A stretch of 33,130 nt of DNA. It comes from an uncultured Enterobacteriaceae bacterium (GTDB lineage: Bacteria; Pseudomonadota; Gammaproteobacteria; Enterobacterales; Enterobacteriaceae). Below, one piece after another: positions 1 to 8,749 of this stretch; within the stretch, counting starts at the first letter, position 1; each line of letters opens with the position of its first letter. The notes beneath the pieces were generated by a model. The model saw nothing but the letters and a program-made list of their open reading frames with translations, was not told the DNA's origin and ran no database searches. The stretch is from assembly GCA_945271245.1 (NCBI GenBank), contig CALYPF010000027.1, forward strand, positions 1 to 33,130, written 5' to 3'. The position numbers and the translations under genes are program-made.

Positions 1-51
1 TGGATCAGTTTTCAACCGCTGGGGTGGATCAGTTTTGCACCGTTGGTAACA
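1..51. mobile_element. Terminal end of an IS21-like insertion sequence (body lies left of window)
   Basis: Positions 2-51 are the exact reverse complement of 33081-33130. Read inward to the element from the chromosome junction, the end starts TGTTACCAACGG and holds two near-identical 16-bp repeats, GGTGCAAAACTGATCC and GGTTGAAAACTGATCC, 24 bp apart. A TG...CA tip with multiple repeated motifs is typical of IS21-family ends. The family call is an inference, because no transposase of this element is inside the window. The junction is at 51/52, where an IS481-type transposase reading frame resumes. Confidence 0.6.
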
Positions 52-444
52 GCTGATTTACTAAATGACCGTGTGCGGCCGTTTTATGCGTCTCAGAACC
101 TGCCAATGCTGAGGATACTGACAGACAGAGGCGCAGAATATTGCGGTAAAGTGGAACAGCATGATTATCAGCTTTATCTGGCGATAAATGACATTGAGCA
201 TACGAAAACGAAGGCAATGTCACCGCAGACCAATGGCATCTGCGAGCGGTTCCATAAAACGATACTGAACGAGTTTTATCAGGTGACGTTCCGCAAAAAG
301 TTATATGGCGATCTTGATGAATGGCTGGCTCACTATAATAATGAGCGAACCCATCAGGGGAAAATGTGCTGTGGTCGTACGCCAATGGAAACGTTACTTG
401 ATGGAAAGCGCATCTGGACTGAGAAGAATTTAAGCCAGATGTAA
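52..444 (+). pseudogene. Truncated IS481-family DDE transposase (C-terminal part)
   Basis: The frame continues from the insertion-sequence junction to a TAA at 442-444 and gives about 130 residues starting ADLLNDRV. It has the second catalytic Asp in LTDRGAEYCG and the catalytic Glu in SPQTNGICERFHKT, spaced as in the DDE core of the IS481 family. The tail LDEWLAHYNNERTHQGK is also typical of that family. The N-terminal helix-turn-helix and the first catalytic Asp are missing, because the IS21-like element interrupts the gene just before residue A of ADLLNDRV. A TTG inside the invading end at 43 opens the same frame but is unlikely to be a meaningful start. In E. coli the gene next to fis on this side is yhdJ, so the element sits at a synteny break. 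Confidence 0.8.
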
Positions 445-502
445 TCTGACATATACCTGTATAAATAACCGGTAACTGTCAGATCAGGTCTGAGCTAATA
501 CA
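52..502 (+). mobile_element. 3' remnant of an IS481-family insertion sequence
   Basis: This stretch carries the C-terminal third of an IS481-type transposase plus its 3' non-coding end. The left side is cut off by the IS21-like end at 1-51, so the element is dead as it stands. The right boundary is tentative. I place it after TGAGCTAATACA near 502, because insertion sequences of this kind usually end TGT...ACA and because coding-like sequence stops well before. The left inverted repeat is missing from the window, so the boundary cannot be verified here. Confidence 0.5.
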
Positions 503-1060
503 CCTTATAAGTAAGCGAAAGTTACTTTCCGCTCATTAACTCCGACAATTCTACCTGTGTTTCATGTTGTTGTTATATTTTCTCCCGATGCCTTATATAT
601 CGGCTGATTCATACAACCTGACTATTGCTTCGTTCACCCCTGTCGGTATCAACAAACTAGCCACGTGAACAAACATGGTTGCCAAGTAGCGTCTTTCTTA
701 TATTGGAGAATCATTGTAGAGCCGATGGTGTTTCGGCCTTTCAAATGACCGATTGGGAGCGATATTGATGTTTTCGGCGGGATTATTACACACGATTTGG
801 CCAGACATTTAACATCAGAACCTCACAATCACTTATTGCGCAGAGAATGCAGATTGCCCAGTAAAGCTTCTTGTCCAATTTAACTGTCAGAGATCTATTT
901 GGGGTTCAGACTATGTGATATTCGCAACAAAAATATACAGTAATGAACTGTATGGCACCATATCTGTTTACCGCTTTTTACTTGTGGTGAGTAAGCAGAG
1001 ATATTTCGTCATGGGCATTCTTCAGCTATAGCCTTATGGGGGCGGTTGGAGGAGGGCAAC
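503..1060. other. Gene-free stretch between the IS481 remnant and the fis terminator
   Basis: About 560 bp with frequent stops in all frames and no protein I recognise. In E. coli yhdJ would lie here, but I see no readable trace of it. The sequence is mixed in composition and may be decayed DNA left after insertion-sequence activity. No tRNA, repeat array or clear promoter was found. Confidence 0.5.
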
Positions 1061-1096
1061 AAAAAAGGCGCCCACCGAATGGTAGGCGCCTTTTTT
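1061..1096 (-). terminator. Rho-independent terminator of dusB-fis (bidirectional)
   Basis: AAAAAAGGCGCC followed by CACC-GAAT-GGTA and GGCGCCTTTTTT forms a strong GC-rich hairpin flanked by A and T runs on both sides. It starts 17 bp past the fis stop codon and should end transcription from either direction. Confidence 0.9.
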
Positions 1097-1112
1097 AAAG
1101 CATTCCTGAGAA

Positions 1113-1409
1113 TCAGTTCATGCCATATTTCTTTAGCTTTTTACGCAGAGTGCCGCGGTTGATGCCCATCATAAGAGCAGCGCGGGTTTGGTTACCGCGG
1201 GTGTATTGCATCACCATGTCCAACAAAGGTTGTTCTACTTCAGCCAGTACCAGCTCATAGAGGTCATTGACGTCCTGACCGTTCAATTGAGCAAAATAGT
1301 TCTTCAGTGCCTGTTTTACCGAGTCACGCAGAGGCTTTTGAGTCACCTGGTCCTGGGAGTTAACGGTAGAAACGGTCAGTACGTCAGAATTTACGCGTTG
1401 TTCGAACAT
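1113..1409 (-). CDS. fis: Nucleoid-associated DNA-binding protein Fis
   Basis: 98 aa, the full family length, starting [10 protein letters not shown] and ending [11 protein letters not shown]. As far as I can recall the E. coli protein, the sequence is essentially identical. Fis is a homodimer that bends DNA. It activates rRNA and tRNA promoters, helps inversion and excision recombinases, and represses its own operon. The N-terminal half carries the beta-hairpin arms used for recombinase activation. The C-terminal helix-turn-helix is visible as [20 protein letters not shown] (about residues 73-92). It lies 25 bp after dusB, with no promoter-like sequence between, so it is the second gene of the dusB-fis operon. 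A strong terminator follows. Confidence 0.99.
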
Positions 1410-1434
1410 AGTTCTGTCAGCTCTTTATTTCTGT

Positions 1435-2400
1435 TTACGCAAAATTTTCGAAGTATGCCTCCAACGCCTCCAGCTGTTCGCTGGCATCCTCAATGGCGTT
1501 GAATGTGCGCCGAAACTGGTCACTGGGCGCGTGCTCCTGTAGATACCAGGAGACGTGTTTTCGCGCTATTCGGTAACCTTTCACTTCACCATAAAAGGTG
1601 TGAAGTTCCCGAACGTGCGCGCAAAGCAAGCGCTTAACCTCTGCTAATGGCAGCGGGGACAGCAGCTCCCCAGTGTCCAGATAATGCTGGATTTCCCGAA
1701 AGATCCAGGGTCTCCCCTGAGCCGCACGTCCGATCATAAGAGCATCTGCTCCTGTATAGTCGAGCACGGCTCTGGCTTTTTGCGGGTCAGTTATGTCGCC
1801 ATTCGCAATAACTGGAATATTAACTAACTGCTTAACTGCTCGAATGCTGTCGTATTCAGCCTCGCCTTTGAACAGACAGGCTCGGGTACGACCATGTATG
1901 GTCAGTGCCTGAATACCACAATCTTCGGCCAGCTGGGCTATTTCTGTGCAATTGCGATGCTCAGGCGCCCAGCCGGTTCGAATCTTCAACGTAACAGGAA
2001 CGTTAACCGCTCCAACCACGGCGGTGAGGATCCGTTTCACCTGCTCCGGGTATTGCAAGAGAGCAGAACCTGCCAGTTTTCGATTCACTTTCTTTGCCGG
2101 ACAACCCATATTAATATCAATAATTTGAGCGCCGTTGGCCACATTAATGCGCGCGGCTTCCGCCATTTCTTCAGGAACACTACCGGCAATTTGCACGGTG
2201 CGTATTCCAGGCTCATCCACATGTACCATACGTAAACGAGATTTATCACTTGCCCAAACTTCTGGGTTAGACGACATCATCTCAGAAACAGTAAGACCGG
2301 CTCCCATCTCATGACATAGCGCTCTAAATGGCCGATCTGTGATACCGGCCATAGGCGCTGCTATCAAGCGATTTCTAAGCTGGTAGTGTCCGATGCGCAT
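1435..2400 (-). CDS. dusB: tRNA-dihydrouridine synthase B
   Basis: 321 aa, the same length as E. coli DusB. This flavoprotein uses NADPH and FMN to reduce specific uridines in the tRNA D-loop to dihydrouridine. The N-terminal TIM barrel is marked by [15 protein letters not shown] (residues 15-29). The catalytic Cys lies in [10 protein letters not shown] near residue 100, and FMN-binding motifs follow in TIHGRTR, IANGDI and DALMIGRAA. The C-terminal helical domain binds tRNA. It is the first gene of the dusB-fis operon. The growth-phase and stringently controlled fis promoter lies directly upstream, so dusB expression should peak in early exponential phase. Confidence 0.98.
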   Translation of the reverse strand: MRIGHYQLRNRLIAAPMAGITDRPFRALCHEMGAGLTVSEMMSSNPEVWASDKSRLRMVHVDEPGIRTVQIAGSVPEEMAEAARINVANGAQIIDINMGCPAKKVNRKLAGSALLQYPEQVKRILTAVVGAVNVPVTLKIRTGWAPEHRNCTEIAQLAEDCGIQALTIHGRTRACLFKGEAEYDSIRAVKQLVNIPVIANGDITDPQKARAVLDYTGADALMIGRAAQGRPWIFREIQHYLDTGELLSPLPLAEVKRLLCAHVRELHTFYGEVKGYRIARKHVSWYLQEHAPSDQFRRTFNAIEDASEQLEALEAYFENFA

Positions 2401-2439
2401 GACTTAAGAAATGACCATACTGTGCCTGCAAGGCGGCGT

Positions 2440-2468
2440 ATATTACGCATTTTTTGCCCGAGATGAAA
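2440..2468 (-). promoter_or_regulatory. Promoter of the dusB-fis operon
   Basis: Read on the minus strand there is a -35-like TTTCAT (2463-2468), a 17-bp spacer and a -10 TAATAT (2440-2445), followed by the GC-rich discriminator ACGCCGCC. A GC-rich discriminator is the hallmark of stringently controlled promoters such as that of E. coli fis. The start codon of dusB follows about 40 bp downstream. Fis autoregulatory sites are expected here from knowledge of the family but were not resolved by eye. Confidence 0.75.
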
Positions 2469-2656
2469 GGCCAAACTTTGAACAATCCGATGTCGTAGAT
2501 CAAAGAATCTTCCTGGGAGGGTGGGCTTAAACTTAATAAGTTTTATTAATCAAAAAGTTAACTTCAATTCGGTTTCGGTGCTGTTTTGGTTTTTTCTCCA
2601 GGAAATTAAGGGAATGGGCTATAAATACTGAAATTTATGGGGATGAAGTAAGAAGA

Positions 2657-2681
2657 GACGGGCAGGTAGCCCCTGCCCGTC
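2657..2681 (-). terminator. Terminator-like hairpin after cah
   Basis: GACGGGCAGG, loop TAGCC, then CCTGCCCGTC gives a perfect 10-bp stem 3 bp past the cah stop. In the minus direction it is followed by a pyrimidine-rich TCTTCTTAC rather than a pure T run, so termination may be partial. Confidence 0.7.
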
Positions 2682-2684
2682 ACT

Positions 2685-3437
2685 TTACTCAATAACTACG
2701 CGGCCGTGTAATTTCTGAACCGGGCGGTTATTCGCGTGACGCATTGTTTTAGTAAACAGCTCAAGCTGCGTGCGAGAAAGAGTTAGGGGATGTTTTAATA
2801 CCATCCAGCGCACCCCTTCCGTGCACGGTGGTGTGGTAAGTGAACCACTAAAGCGCCAGTACGTTTTCTGTTTGGGCAAAAGTGCATTAAGGTTGATAGT
2901 AGTTTCTATCGCGCTGCTTTTATCTGCCTCTGGAGGCATAACGTGCCAGAGTTTTTCTAGCTCAGGGTTTGTGTTACCGACCTCAAACATGACGGCAACA
3001 ACGGCTATCTCTCCATCAGCATCTTGGTTAACTAAGTGCATTTCCATTGGATAATGTTTGCCGTGAATAGTGTTTTCACTCGGGGCGTGGAAATGAAATT
3101 GCTTAAGGACAAAGGTTTCTCCATCGAGAGAAAGGGTATTTTTGTTGTTATTCTCAGAGAAATTTGCCTGGATTGTATGCCCGTTGTTCAGCAGGCTATC
3201 CGGGCCGCTGGAATAGCGGGCCTGAAGAGGGCGCAAATGCGCAGGCTGCGTATGTGTAATATTAATAGGAGATTGATTTCGCCCCTGATGGCAAGTTTGC
3301 CATGCGGCGTCAAGGTCGCCCCAGCGCTCGGGTGCCTCTTGTCCTTCATATCCCCAGTGTGCTGCCGAAACTCCCAGTGGAGACAGAGCGAGCGTTAATA
3401 GCATGATGCGATTAAATTTCTTAGCCATAGTATTCAT
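2685..3437 (-). CDS. cah: Periplasmic alpha-class carbonic anhydrase
   Basis: 250 aa. Alpha-carbonic anhydrases interconvert CO2 and bicarbonate with a zinc ion. The three zinc ligands are visible as H115 and H117 in QFHFHAPSE and H134 in MEMHLVNQ. The family motifs NGHTIQANF and GSLTTPPCTEGV are present, as are the two Cys that usually form a disulfide (TCHQG and PPCTEG). A signal peptide (MAKKFNRIMLLTLALSPLGVSA) points to the periplasm. An in-frame ATG at 3428 has a better-placed GGATGA upstream than the ATG at 3437, so the true start may be three codons later. The gene is monocistronic with its own terminator. E. coli K-12 has no alpha-class enzyme here, so this is an accessory gene between prmA and dusB. 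Confidence 0.93.
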   Translation of the reverse strand: MNTMAKKFNRIMLLTLALSPLGVSAAHWGYEGQEAPERWGDLDAAWQTCHQGRNQSPINITHTQPAHLRPLQARYSSGPDSLLNNGHTIQANFSENNNKNTLSLDGETFVLKQFHFHAPSENTIHGKHYPMEMHLVNQDADGEIAVVAVMFEVGNTNPELEKLWHVMPPEADKSSAIETTINLNALLPKQKTYWRFSGSLTTPPCTEGVRWMVLKHPLTLSRTQLELFTKTMRHANNRPVQKLHGRVVIE

Positions 3438-3524
3438 CCATTGAATTTTATGTTTTAAAAATGCAAATCAACGAGTTAAACCCAGGCAATACTAGCGGAA
3501 AGCGAAAGAATCGAGAGCGGAAAT

Positions 3525-3548
3525 AATGCGACCCGTTTAGGCCGCATT
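3525..3548 (-). terminator. Possible terminator after prmA
   Basis: On the minus strand AATGCGGCC, a short loop, then GGTCGCATT can form a 9-bp stem with one G-U pair, followed by ATTTCC. It starts 14 bp past the prmA stop. The T run is weak, so this is a moderate call. Confidence 0.45.
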
Positions 3549-3561
3549 AAGGTAATAAATC

Positions 3562-4443
3562 TTATTTTTTAATCCCGGTAATTCTGCACCACTCTTCTTT
3601 TTCTGCAATGGGATCGAGCTGGAACTGTGCGCTGTATGCGGCGCAGACGCTTTCTGCCTGGCTTGCCAATATACCGGAGAGCCCTAAATGACCGCCGCTA
3701 ACAGGAAGCACACCTATAAGCGGTGCCAGTTCGCGTAGCGGACCGGCCAGAATATTGGCAACTACCACATCTGCTTTAAGACCTTCCGGCTGCTGCTGTG
3801 GCAGCCATAGTTCTAGTTTGTCGGAAACGCCGTTACGCTGCGCGTTGTCACGACTCGCCTGAATAGCCTGCGGATCAATATCGATACCGATAGCGTGCGC
3901 AGCACCAAGCTTTAGCGCAGCAATAGCAAGGATGCCGGAACCGCAGCCGAAATCGATAACCGTTTTTCCGGTTAAATCCAGTCCGTCCAGCCACTCCAGA
4001 CAGAGTGATGTTGTGGGGTGTGTTCCTGTACCAAAAGCAAGCCCGGGGTCGAGCATGACATTAACGGCGCTTGCGTCAGGCACCTCACGCCAACTTGGGC
4101 AAATCCACAGGCGCTTGCCAAAGCGCATGGGATGGAAATTATCCATCCATTCCCGCTCCCAGTCTTTATCTTCCAGTTGTTCAATTTTATGAGGGAAATG
4201 TTGTCCCAGCAGCGGAGAAAGTTCCAATTGCGCGATGACGGCTTTCATATCACTTTCGGCGTCGTATAAACCAATAACGTCAGTATCTCCCCACAGGCGC
4301 GTCTCGCCCGGTAGCGGTTCGAAGACCGGCGTGTCATGCGTGTCCTGAAAAGTGACCGACACGGCACCGCTTTCCATTAGTGCATCACCCAGCGCTTCCG
4401 CATCAGCGCCGGTAGTATTAACTTTCAGTTGGATCCATGGCAT
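3562..4443 (-). CDS. prmA: Ribosomal protein L11 methyltransferase
   Basis: 293 aa, the family length. PrmA uses S-adenosylmethionine to trimethylate several residues of ribosomal protein L11. The N-terminal domain (about residues 1-60) recognises L11. The catalytic Rossmann fold carries motif [21 protein letters not shown] near residue 165, preceded by [15 protein letters not shown]. The motif [11 protein letters not shown] near residue 230 is the active-site equivalent of NPPY-type motifs. It begins 12 bp after the panF stop, as in E. coli, and is probably cotranscribed with yhdT-panF. Loss is usually tolerated in E. coli. Confidence 0.98.
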   Translation of the reverse strand: MPWIQLKVNTTGADAEALGDALMESGAVSVTFQDTHDTPVFEPLPGETRLWGDTDVIGLYDAESDMKAVIAQLELSPLLGQHFPHKIEQLEDKDWEREWMDNFHPMRFGKRLWICPSWREVPDASAVNVMLDPGLAFGTGTHPTTSLCLEWLDGLDLTGKTVIDFGCGSGILAIAALKLGAAHAIGIDIDPQAIQASRDNAQRNGVSDKLELWLPQQQPEGLKADVVVANILAGPLRELAPLIGVLPVSGGHLGLSGILASQAESVCAAYSAQFQLDPIAEKEEWCRITGIKK

Positions 4444-4455
4444 GAAAAAACTCTT

Positions 4456-5907
4456 TTATTTATCGTCAGAAGTCACAGGCATCGACGCGGATGGTAAACC
4501 AAATCGATTGCCGATAATAAAGCTCAACAGGCTAAGAGAAAGCGCGGGCACAATGGGATGGAAACCTGCGATTTCAACATGGAGCGTTGCCAGGATGGCA
4601 TACAATACACCGCCCGTAATCATTCCGCTCAGCGCTCCTGCGGCGTTAGCACGCTCCCAATAAAGCCCTAAAACAAGCGGCCACAGGAAGACGGCTTCCA
4701 GCCCGCCAAATGCCAGCAGGTTTAACCAAATAATCATCTGTGGCGGATTCCACGCAGCCAGAAGCAGCAGTGTGCTTAAAAGCAGCGTAATTCCTGTCGA
4801 CATCCTTTTTAACCGAGTTTCATGCTGTGCCTGTTCGGGATGAAGACTTAGCCAGAGATCTTTAACTATCGTGGCCGATGACTGCAATAGTTGGGCGTTA
4901 ATGGTCGACATAATAGCCGCCATTGGCGCCGCCAGAAAAATACCTGCCGCCACGGGTGGCAGCACCCGCACCATTAATGTCGGTATCACTTGGTCGGGGA
5001 CGGTGAGATCGGGAATCACCGCGCGTCCCAGCGCGCCTGCCAAATGCATCCCCAGCATTAATATCGTCACCACTATCGTACCCAGGATAATGCCCCGATG
5101 TACGGCTTTACTGTCTTTATAAGAAATACAGCGCACCGCAGTATGCGGCAGACCAATAACGCCGAAGCAAACCAGCACCCAAAAAGAGGCCAGAAAACGT
5201 GGGTTCAAAATATCGTCAGCGCCCTGTGGGGTTACCAGTTTAGGATCGATATGCGTCAGCGTTTCAACGGCCTTTCCTGTTCCTCCAGCGGCGTGAATGA
5301 CCGCAATAAGCAGGAGAACAGTGCCAATAAGCATTACCAACCCCTGCATGGCGTCATTGAGTACGCTGGCGCGAAACCCGCCAAAGGCCGTGTACAGCGC
5401 GATACTGACGCTGAAAATTAACAGGCCGTGCTGGTATGGGATCCCTGCGGCGGTCTCCAGTAAACGGGCTCCGCCAATAAATTGCACCGTCATTGCGCCG
5501 ATGAACGCGACGAGCAGGCTAACTCCCGCCAGCCAAACTACCAGCTTGCTGTGGTAGCGAGCATAAAGCATGTCATTGAGCGTCACCGCATTGTAACGAC
5601 GGGCGAGAATAGCGAATTTTTTCCCAAGAACGCCAAGCGATAGCCACACCGCAGGCACTTGAATCATGGCCAATAGCACCCAACCCAGACCGTACTTATA
5701 GGCGGCTCCGGGCCCGCCGATAAACGAGCTGGCGCTGATATACGTTGCCGTGAGCGTCATGGCCAGTACAAAACCGCCCATCGAACGACCGCCGAGAAAG
5801 TATTCGTTGAGAAAGTTACCCGCTTGCCTGCGACGCATGGACCACAGCGACAGCCCAAAAACCACCAATAAGTAGGCAATAAGTGGAATAATAATTTCAG
5901 TCTGCAT
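4456..5907 (-). CDS. panF: Sodium/pantothenate symporter
   Basis: 483 aa from the ATG at 5907, matching the E. coli length. A second ATG at 5916 abuts the GGAGG directly and is a poor start, whereas the ATG at 5907 has the GGAGG 9 nt upstream. PanF belongs to the solute:sodium symporter family and brings pantothenate, the coenzyme A precursor, across the inner membrane with Na+. About 13 hydrophobic segments are visible. Family signatures include FLGGRSMGGFVLAMTLTATY near residue 40 and the Ser/Thr-rich ISASSFIGGPGAAYKYG. Its start overlaps the yhdT stop by 11 bp, so translation is probably coupled. Confidence 0.97.
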   Translation of the reverse strand: MQTEIIIPLIAYLLVVFGLSLWSMRRRQAGNFLNEYFLGGRSMGGFVLAMTLTATYISASSFIGGPGAAYKYGLGWVLLAMIQVPAVWLSLGVLGKKFAILARRYNAVTLNDMLYARYHSKLVVWLAGVSLLVAFIGAMTVQFIGGARLLETAAGIPYQHGLLIFSVSIALYTAFGGFRASVLNDAMQGLVMLIGTVLLLIAVIHAAGGTGKAVETLTHIDPKLVTPQGADDILNPRFLASFWVLVCFGVIGLPHTAVRCISYKDSKAVHRGIILGTIVVTILMLGMHLAGALGRAVIPDLTVPDQVIPTLMVRVLPPVAAGIFLAAPMAAIMSTINAQLLQSSATIVKDLWLSLHPEQAQHETRLKRMSTGITLLLSTLLLLAAWNPPQMIIWLNLLAFGGLEAVFLWPLVLGLYWERANAAGALSGMITGGVLYAILATLHVEIAGFHPIVPALSLSLLSFIIGNRFGLPSASMPVTSDDK

Positions 5908-6142
5908 GCTGCTCATCCTCCAGCGGGATATCCCGAAATAAAAAACGCACCATGAGCCAGCAAAGTAAAATAAAAAGAAAAGGAGTAATCAGACACGCCA
6001 TTTCAAACCAGTGTGGCAGGCCGGTAGGGCCGATGGCGGAGTCCGGAATCCATGCGGCTGCAATCCAGGCAGCCAGATAGAGTATGGTGAGCCAGAGCGT
6101 CCAGCGCGCTTCCTTGTGGGCCTGAACAAAACGATTATCCAA
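5897..6142 (-). CDS. yhdT: Small inner-membrane protein YhdT
   Basis: 81 aa (80 in E. coli), starting MDNRFVQAHKEARWTLWLT and ending IPLEDEQHAD. Two hydrophobic segments (about residues 14-34 and 46-66) suggest two membrane helices. This is the YhdT/DUF997 family. Genes of this family sit next to panF in many bacteria, which suggests an accessory role in pantothenate transport, but no function is proven. The 11-bp overlap with panF supports coordinate translation. Confidence 0.95.
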   Translation of the reverse strand: MDNRFVQAHKEARWTLWLTILYLAAWIAAAWIPDSAIGPTGLPHWFEMACLITPFLFILLCWLMVRFLFRDIPLEDEQHAD

Positions 6143-6197
6143 GTCTATTCCCCGTCAATTCTGGAAAAATGCGATTGTACATTAAGGCAAAACGAGA

Positions 6198-6228
6198 CGA
6201 AAAAGAAAGGGCCGGATAATCCGGCCCT
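6198..6228 (-). terminator. Terminator of the aroQ-accB-accC operon
   Basis: On the minus strand AGGGCCGGA, loop TTA, TCCGGCCCT forms a 9-bp stem followed by TTCTTTTTC. It lies 20 bp after the accC stop and separates the acc operon from yhdT-panF-prmA. Confidence 0.85.
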
Positions 6229-6247
6229 GAAAGAGAGGCGTTAACGC

Positions 6248-7594
6248 TTAGTCCTGAAGACCCAGCTTTTTCTCCAGATAGTGGATATTGGTTCCGCCGT
6301 GTTCGAAGTTTTCATCTTCCATAATGTACATTTGCAGCTCGATATTGGTCTTAATGCCGTCAATAATCAGCTCTTGCAAAGCGTTGCGCATCCGGGCAAT
6401 GGCGACTTCACGGGTTTCTCCGAAGCAAATAAGTTTGCCTATCATGGAGTCATAATAAGGCGGCACGGTATAACCGGAATAAATATGAGATTCCCAGCGC
6501 ACCCCGAAGCCACCGGGCGCATGAAAGCGCGTGATTTTCCCCGGGCTGGGCAGGAAGGTCTTGGGATCTTCCGCGTTAATACGGCATTCGATGGCATGCC
6601 CCTGAATGACGATATCTTCCTGACGAATAGTCAGTGGCAGGCCTGCGGCGATACGTAATTGCTCTTTGATAAGGTCAACGCCCGTTATCATCTCGGTCAC
6701 CGGATGTTCAACCTGAATACGGGTGTTCATTTCGATGAAATAGAACTCGCCGTTCTCAAACAGGAATTCGAAAGTACCGGCGCCGCGATAGCCAATCTCC
6801 ACGCAGGCTTTAGCGCAGCGCTCGCCAATATAGCGGCGTAATTCTGGCGTAATGCCCGGAGCCGGCGCTTCTTCCACGACTTTTTGGTGACGGCGCTGCA
6901 TGGAGCAGTCGCGTTCAGCCAGGTAAATAGCGCTTCCCTGGCCGTCTGCTAATACCTGAATTTCCACGTGGCGTGGATTTTCGAGGTATTTTTCCATATA
7001 TACCATATCGTTATTGAAAGCAGCTTTCGCTTCCGCTCTCGTCATGGTAATGGACTGCGCCAGTTCTGCGTCGCTGCGCACTACGCGCATACCGCGCCCG
7101 CCGCCGCCGCCGGAAGCTTTAATAATCACCGGGTAGCCAATGCGTTTTGCAATGGCCCGGTTTTTATCCATATCGTCGTCCAGCGGGCCGTCGGAGCCAG
7201 GTACGCATGGGACGCCGGTTTTTTTCATCGCGCTGATGGCCGACACTTTATCGCCCATCAAGCGAATGGTTTCGGCGCGCGGGCCGATAAAGATAAAGCC
7301 TGATTGCTCTACCTGTTCAGCAAAGTTTGCGTTTTCAGACAGAAAACCATAGCCCGGATGAATCGCCGCGGCGCCAGTTATTTCGGCGGCAGAAATGATA
7401 GCCGGGATATTCAGATAGCTTTTTACAGACGGTGCCGGGCCGATACATACGGTTTCGTCAGCCAACAACACGTGTTTTAAATCGCGGTCCGCCGTGGAGT
7501 GTACGGCGACGGTTTTGATCCCCAGCTCTTTACAGGCACGTAAAATACGCAGAGCTATTTCACCACGGTTTGCGATAACAATTTTATCCAGCAT
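6248..7594 (-). CDS. accC: Biotin carboxylase subunit of acetyl-CoA carboxylase
   Basis: 448 aa from ATG 7594 ([20 protein letters not shown]), preceded by GAGGCGAAC. An upstream in-frame extension runs into accB and is rejected. AccC uses ATP and bicarbonate to carboxylate the biotin on AccB, the first half-reaction of fatty acid synthesis. The N-terminal pre-ATP-grasp domain is followed by an ATP-grasp fold with the glycine-rich loop [14 protein letters not shown] (about residues 159-172). The catalytic set in [16 protein letters not shown] (about 286-301) includes the Glu, Asn and Arg of the active site. It lies 10 bp after accB, and the two subunits are made in balance from one transcript. 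Confidence 0.99.
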   Translation of the reverse strand: MLDKIVIANRGEIALRILRACKELGIKTVAVHSTADRDLKHVLLADETVCIGPAPSVKSYLNIPAIISAAEITGAAAIHPGYGFLSENANFAEQVEQSGFIFIGPRAETIRLMGDKVSAISAMKKTGVPCVPGSDGPLDDDMDKNRAIAKRIGYPVIIKASGGGGGRGMRVVRSDAELAQSITMTRAEAKAAFNNDMVYMEKYLENPRHVEIQVLADGQGSAIYLAERDCSMQRRHQKVVEEAPAPGITPELRRYIGERCAKACVEIGYRGAGTFEFLFENGEFYFIEMNTRIQVEHPVTEMITGVDLIKEQLRIAAGLPLTIRQEDIVIQGHAIECRINAEDPKTFLPSPGKITRFHAPGGFGVRWESHIYSGYTVPPYYDSMIGKLICFGETREVAIARMRNALQELIIDGIKTNIELQMYIMEDENFEHGGTNIHYLEKKLGLQD

Positions 7595-7604
7595 GTTCGC
7601 CTCG

Positions 7605-8072
7605 TTATTCGATGACGACCAGCGGCTCGTCAAATTCAACCGGTTGACCACTTTCTACCAGAACGGCTTTCACTACGCCGGCTTTGTCAGCTTCGATCTG
7701 GTTCATCATTTTCATTGCTTCAACGATGCACAGTGTGTCGCCGACTTTAACCTGCTGACCAACTTCTACGAAGGCTTTTGCTTCCGGGCTTGGCGTGCGA
7801 TAGAACGTACCTACCATAGGTGAACGCACGATATGGCCGCTGATTTCAGACGTTGTTGGCGCTTCTACAGGCGCTGGCGCGACTGCGGTAGAGAGGGCAG
7901 GCTGTTGCGGCTGTGCTACCGGAGCTGCGTAGGTTTGCTGCATCATGGGCATAGGCTGGTTGATGACCGCGCGGCTAATGCGCACGGACTCTTCGCCTTC
8001 GGCGATTTCCAGTTCAGCAATTCCTGATTCTTCAACAAGTTCGATCAGTTTTTTTATCTTACGAATATCCAT
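7605..8072 (-). CDS. accB: Biotin carboxyl carrier protein of acetyl-CoA carboxylase
   Basis: 155 aa (156 in E. coli). The biotinyl-lysine is K121 in the invariant [11 protein letters not shown] motif of the C-terminal biotinyl domain (about residues 78-155). The N-terminal part ([17 protein letters not shown]) contacts AccC. The middle is an Ala/Pro/Gln-rich flexible linker ([20 protein letters not shown]). The thumb region of the biotinyl domain is present ([20 protein letters not shown]). It lies 21 bp after aroQ and 10 bp before accC. In E. coli AccB represses its own operon, but I cannot read an operator here. Confidence 0.99.
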   Translation of the reverse strand: MDIRKIKKLIELVEESGIAELEIAEGEESVRISRAVINQPMPMMQQTYAAPVAQPQQPALSTAVAPAPVEAPTTSEISGHIVRSPMVGTFYRTPSPEAKAFVEVGQQVKVGDTLCIVEAMKMMNQIEADKAGVVKAVLVESGQPVEFDEPLVVIE

Positions 8073-8093
8073 GAGTGGGTTCCGTACTCTTTG

Positions 8094-8546
8094 TTAGTGT
8101 AATTGTGACAAACGTTTCACCGCCGTTTGCAGCGCCCATGAATAACCATCGGCGCCCAGACCACAGATAACCCCGCTGGAAATATCAGAGAGCCAGGAGT
8201 GGTGGCGGAAAGGCTCGCGAGCGTGTACGTTGCTTAAATGGATCTCAATGAACGGGATTTCCACAGCCAGCAGCGCATCGCGTAGAGCCACGCTAGTGTG
8301 CGTAAAAGCGGCCGGATTAATCAGGATATAGTCTATCGTCCCTTTAGCCTGATGAATTCGGTCGATCAGCACATGTTCAGCGTTTGATTGCAGATGTTCG
8401 AGGCAGACGTTCAGTTTTTCAGCTTCTTTCGTCAGGCCATTCACGATATCCTCAAGCGTTTGCGACCCATATTTTTCGGGTTCACGGGTACCGAGCATAT
8501 TAAGATTGGGGCCGTTCAAAAGTAAAATCTGAAATTTACCCGCCAT
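8094..8546 (-). CDS. aroQ: Type II 3-dehydroquinate dehydratase
   Basis: 150 aa. AroQ removes water from 3-dehydroquinate to give 3-dehydroshikimate in the shikimate pathway. Type II signatures are clear: [20 protein letters not shown] at residues 8-27 with the catalytic Tyr, [17 protein letters not shown] near 77, and [17 protein letters not shown] with the active-site His near 100. The start has AGGAGA upstream. Its position 21 bp before accB makes it the first gene of an aroQ-accB-accC operon. E. coli K-12 relies on the unrelated type I enzyme AroD, so the presence of aroQ here is a lineage marker. Confidence 0.98.
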   Translation of the reverse strand: MAGKFQILLLNGPNLNMLGTREPEKYGSQTLEDIVNGLTKEAEKLNVCLEHLQSNAEHVLIDRIHQAKGTIDYILINPAAFTHTSVALRDALLAVEIPFIEIHLSNVHAREPFRHHSWLSDISSGVICGLGADGYSWALQTAVKRLSQLH

Positions 8547-8656
8547 TTTGCTGCTATCTCCTGCGAACTTCTATGAAGTTACAAAATATACCTTCAGTGT
8601 CTGCTTGTCACCCCCGGTGCGGCGAAAAGCTGACCGACGATGAGTTAAGGGGGCAC

Positions 8657-8662
8657 ATTATA
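8657..8662 (-). promoter_or_regulatory. Candidate -10 element for aroQ-accBC
   Basis: A perfect TATAAT on the minus strand lies 111 bp upstream of the aroQ start in the 203-bp gap after msrQ. No convincing -35 hexamer is found at 16-18 bp, so this is tentative. A long untranslated leader would fit what is known of accBC in E. coli. Confidence 0.4.
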
Positions 8663-8749
8663 TCTATTTCGCTACAGTTAGCAGCTAAATACTGGTCTTA
8701 TCAGGGAAGATTATCAACCGTAAATAATCCATATGCGCTTGCGAATTCA

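Noticed and set aside
7595..7651. Longer N-terminus for AccC
   Set aside because: The extra residues are unlike any AccC and overlap accB. The ATG at 7594 has GAGGCGAAC before it.
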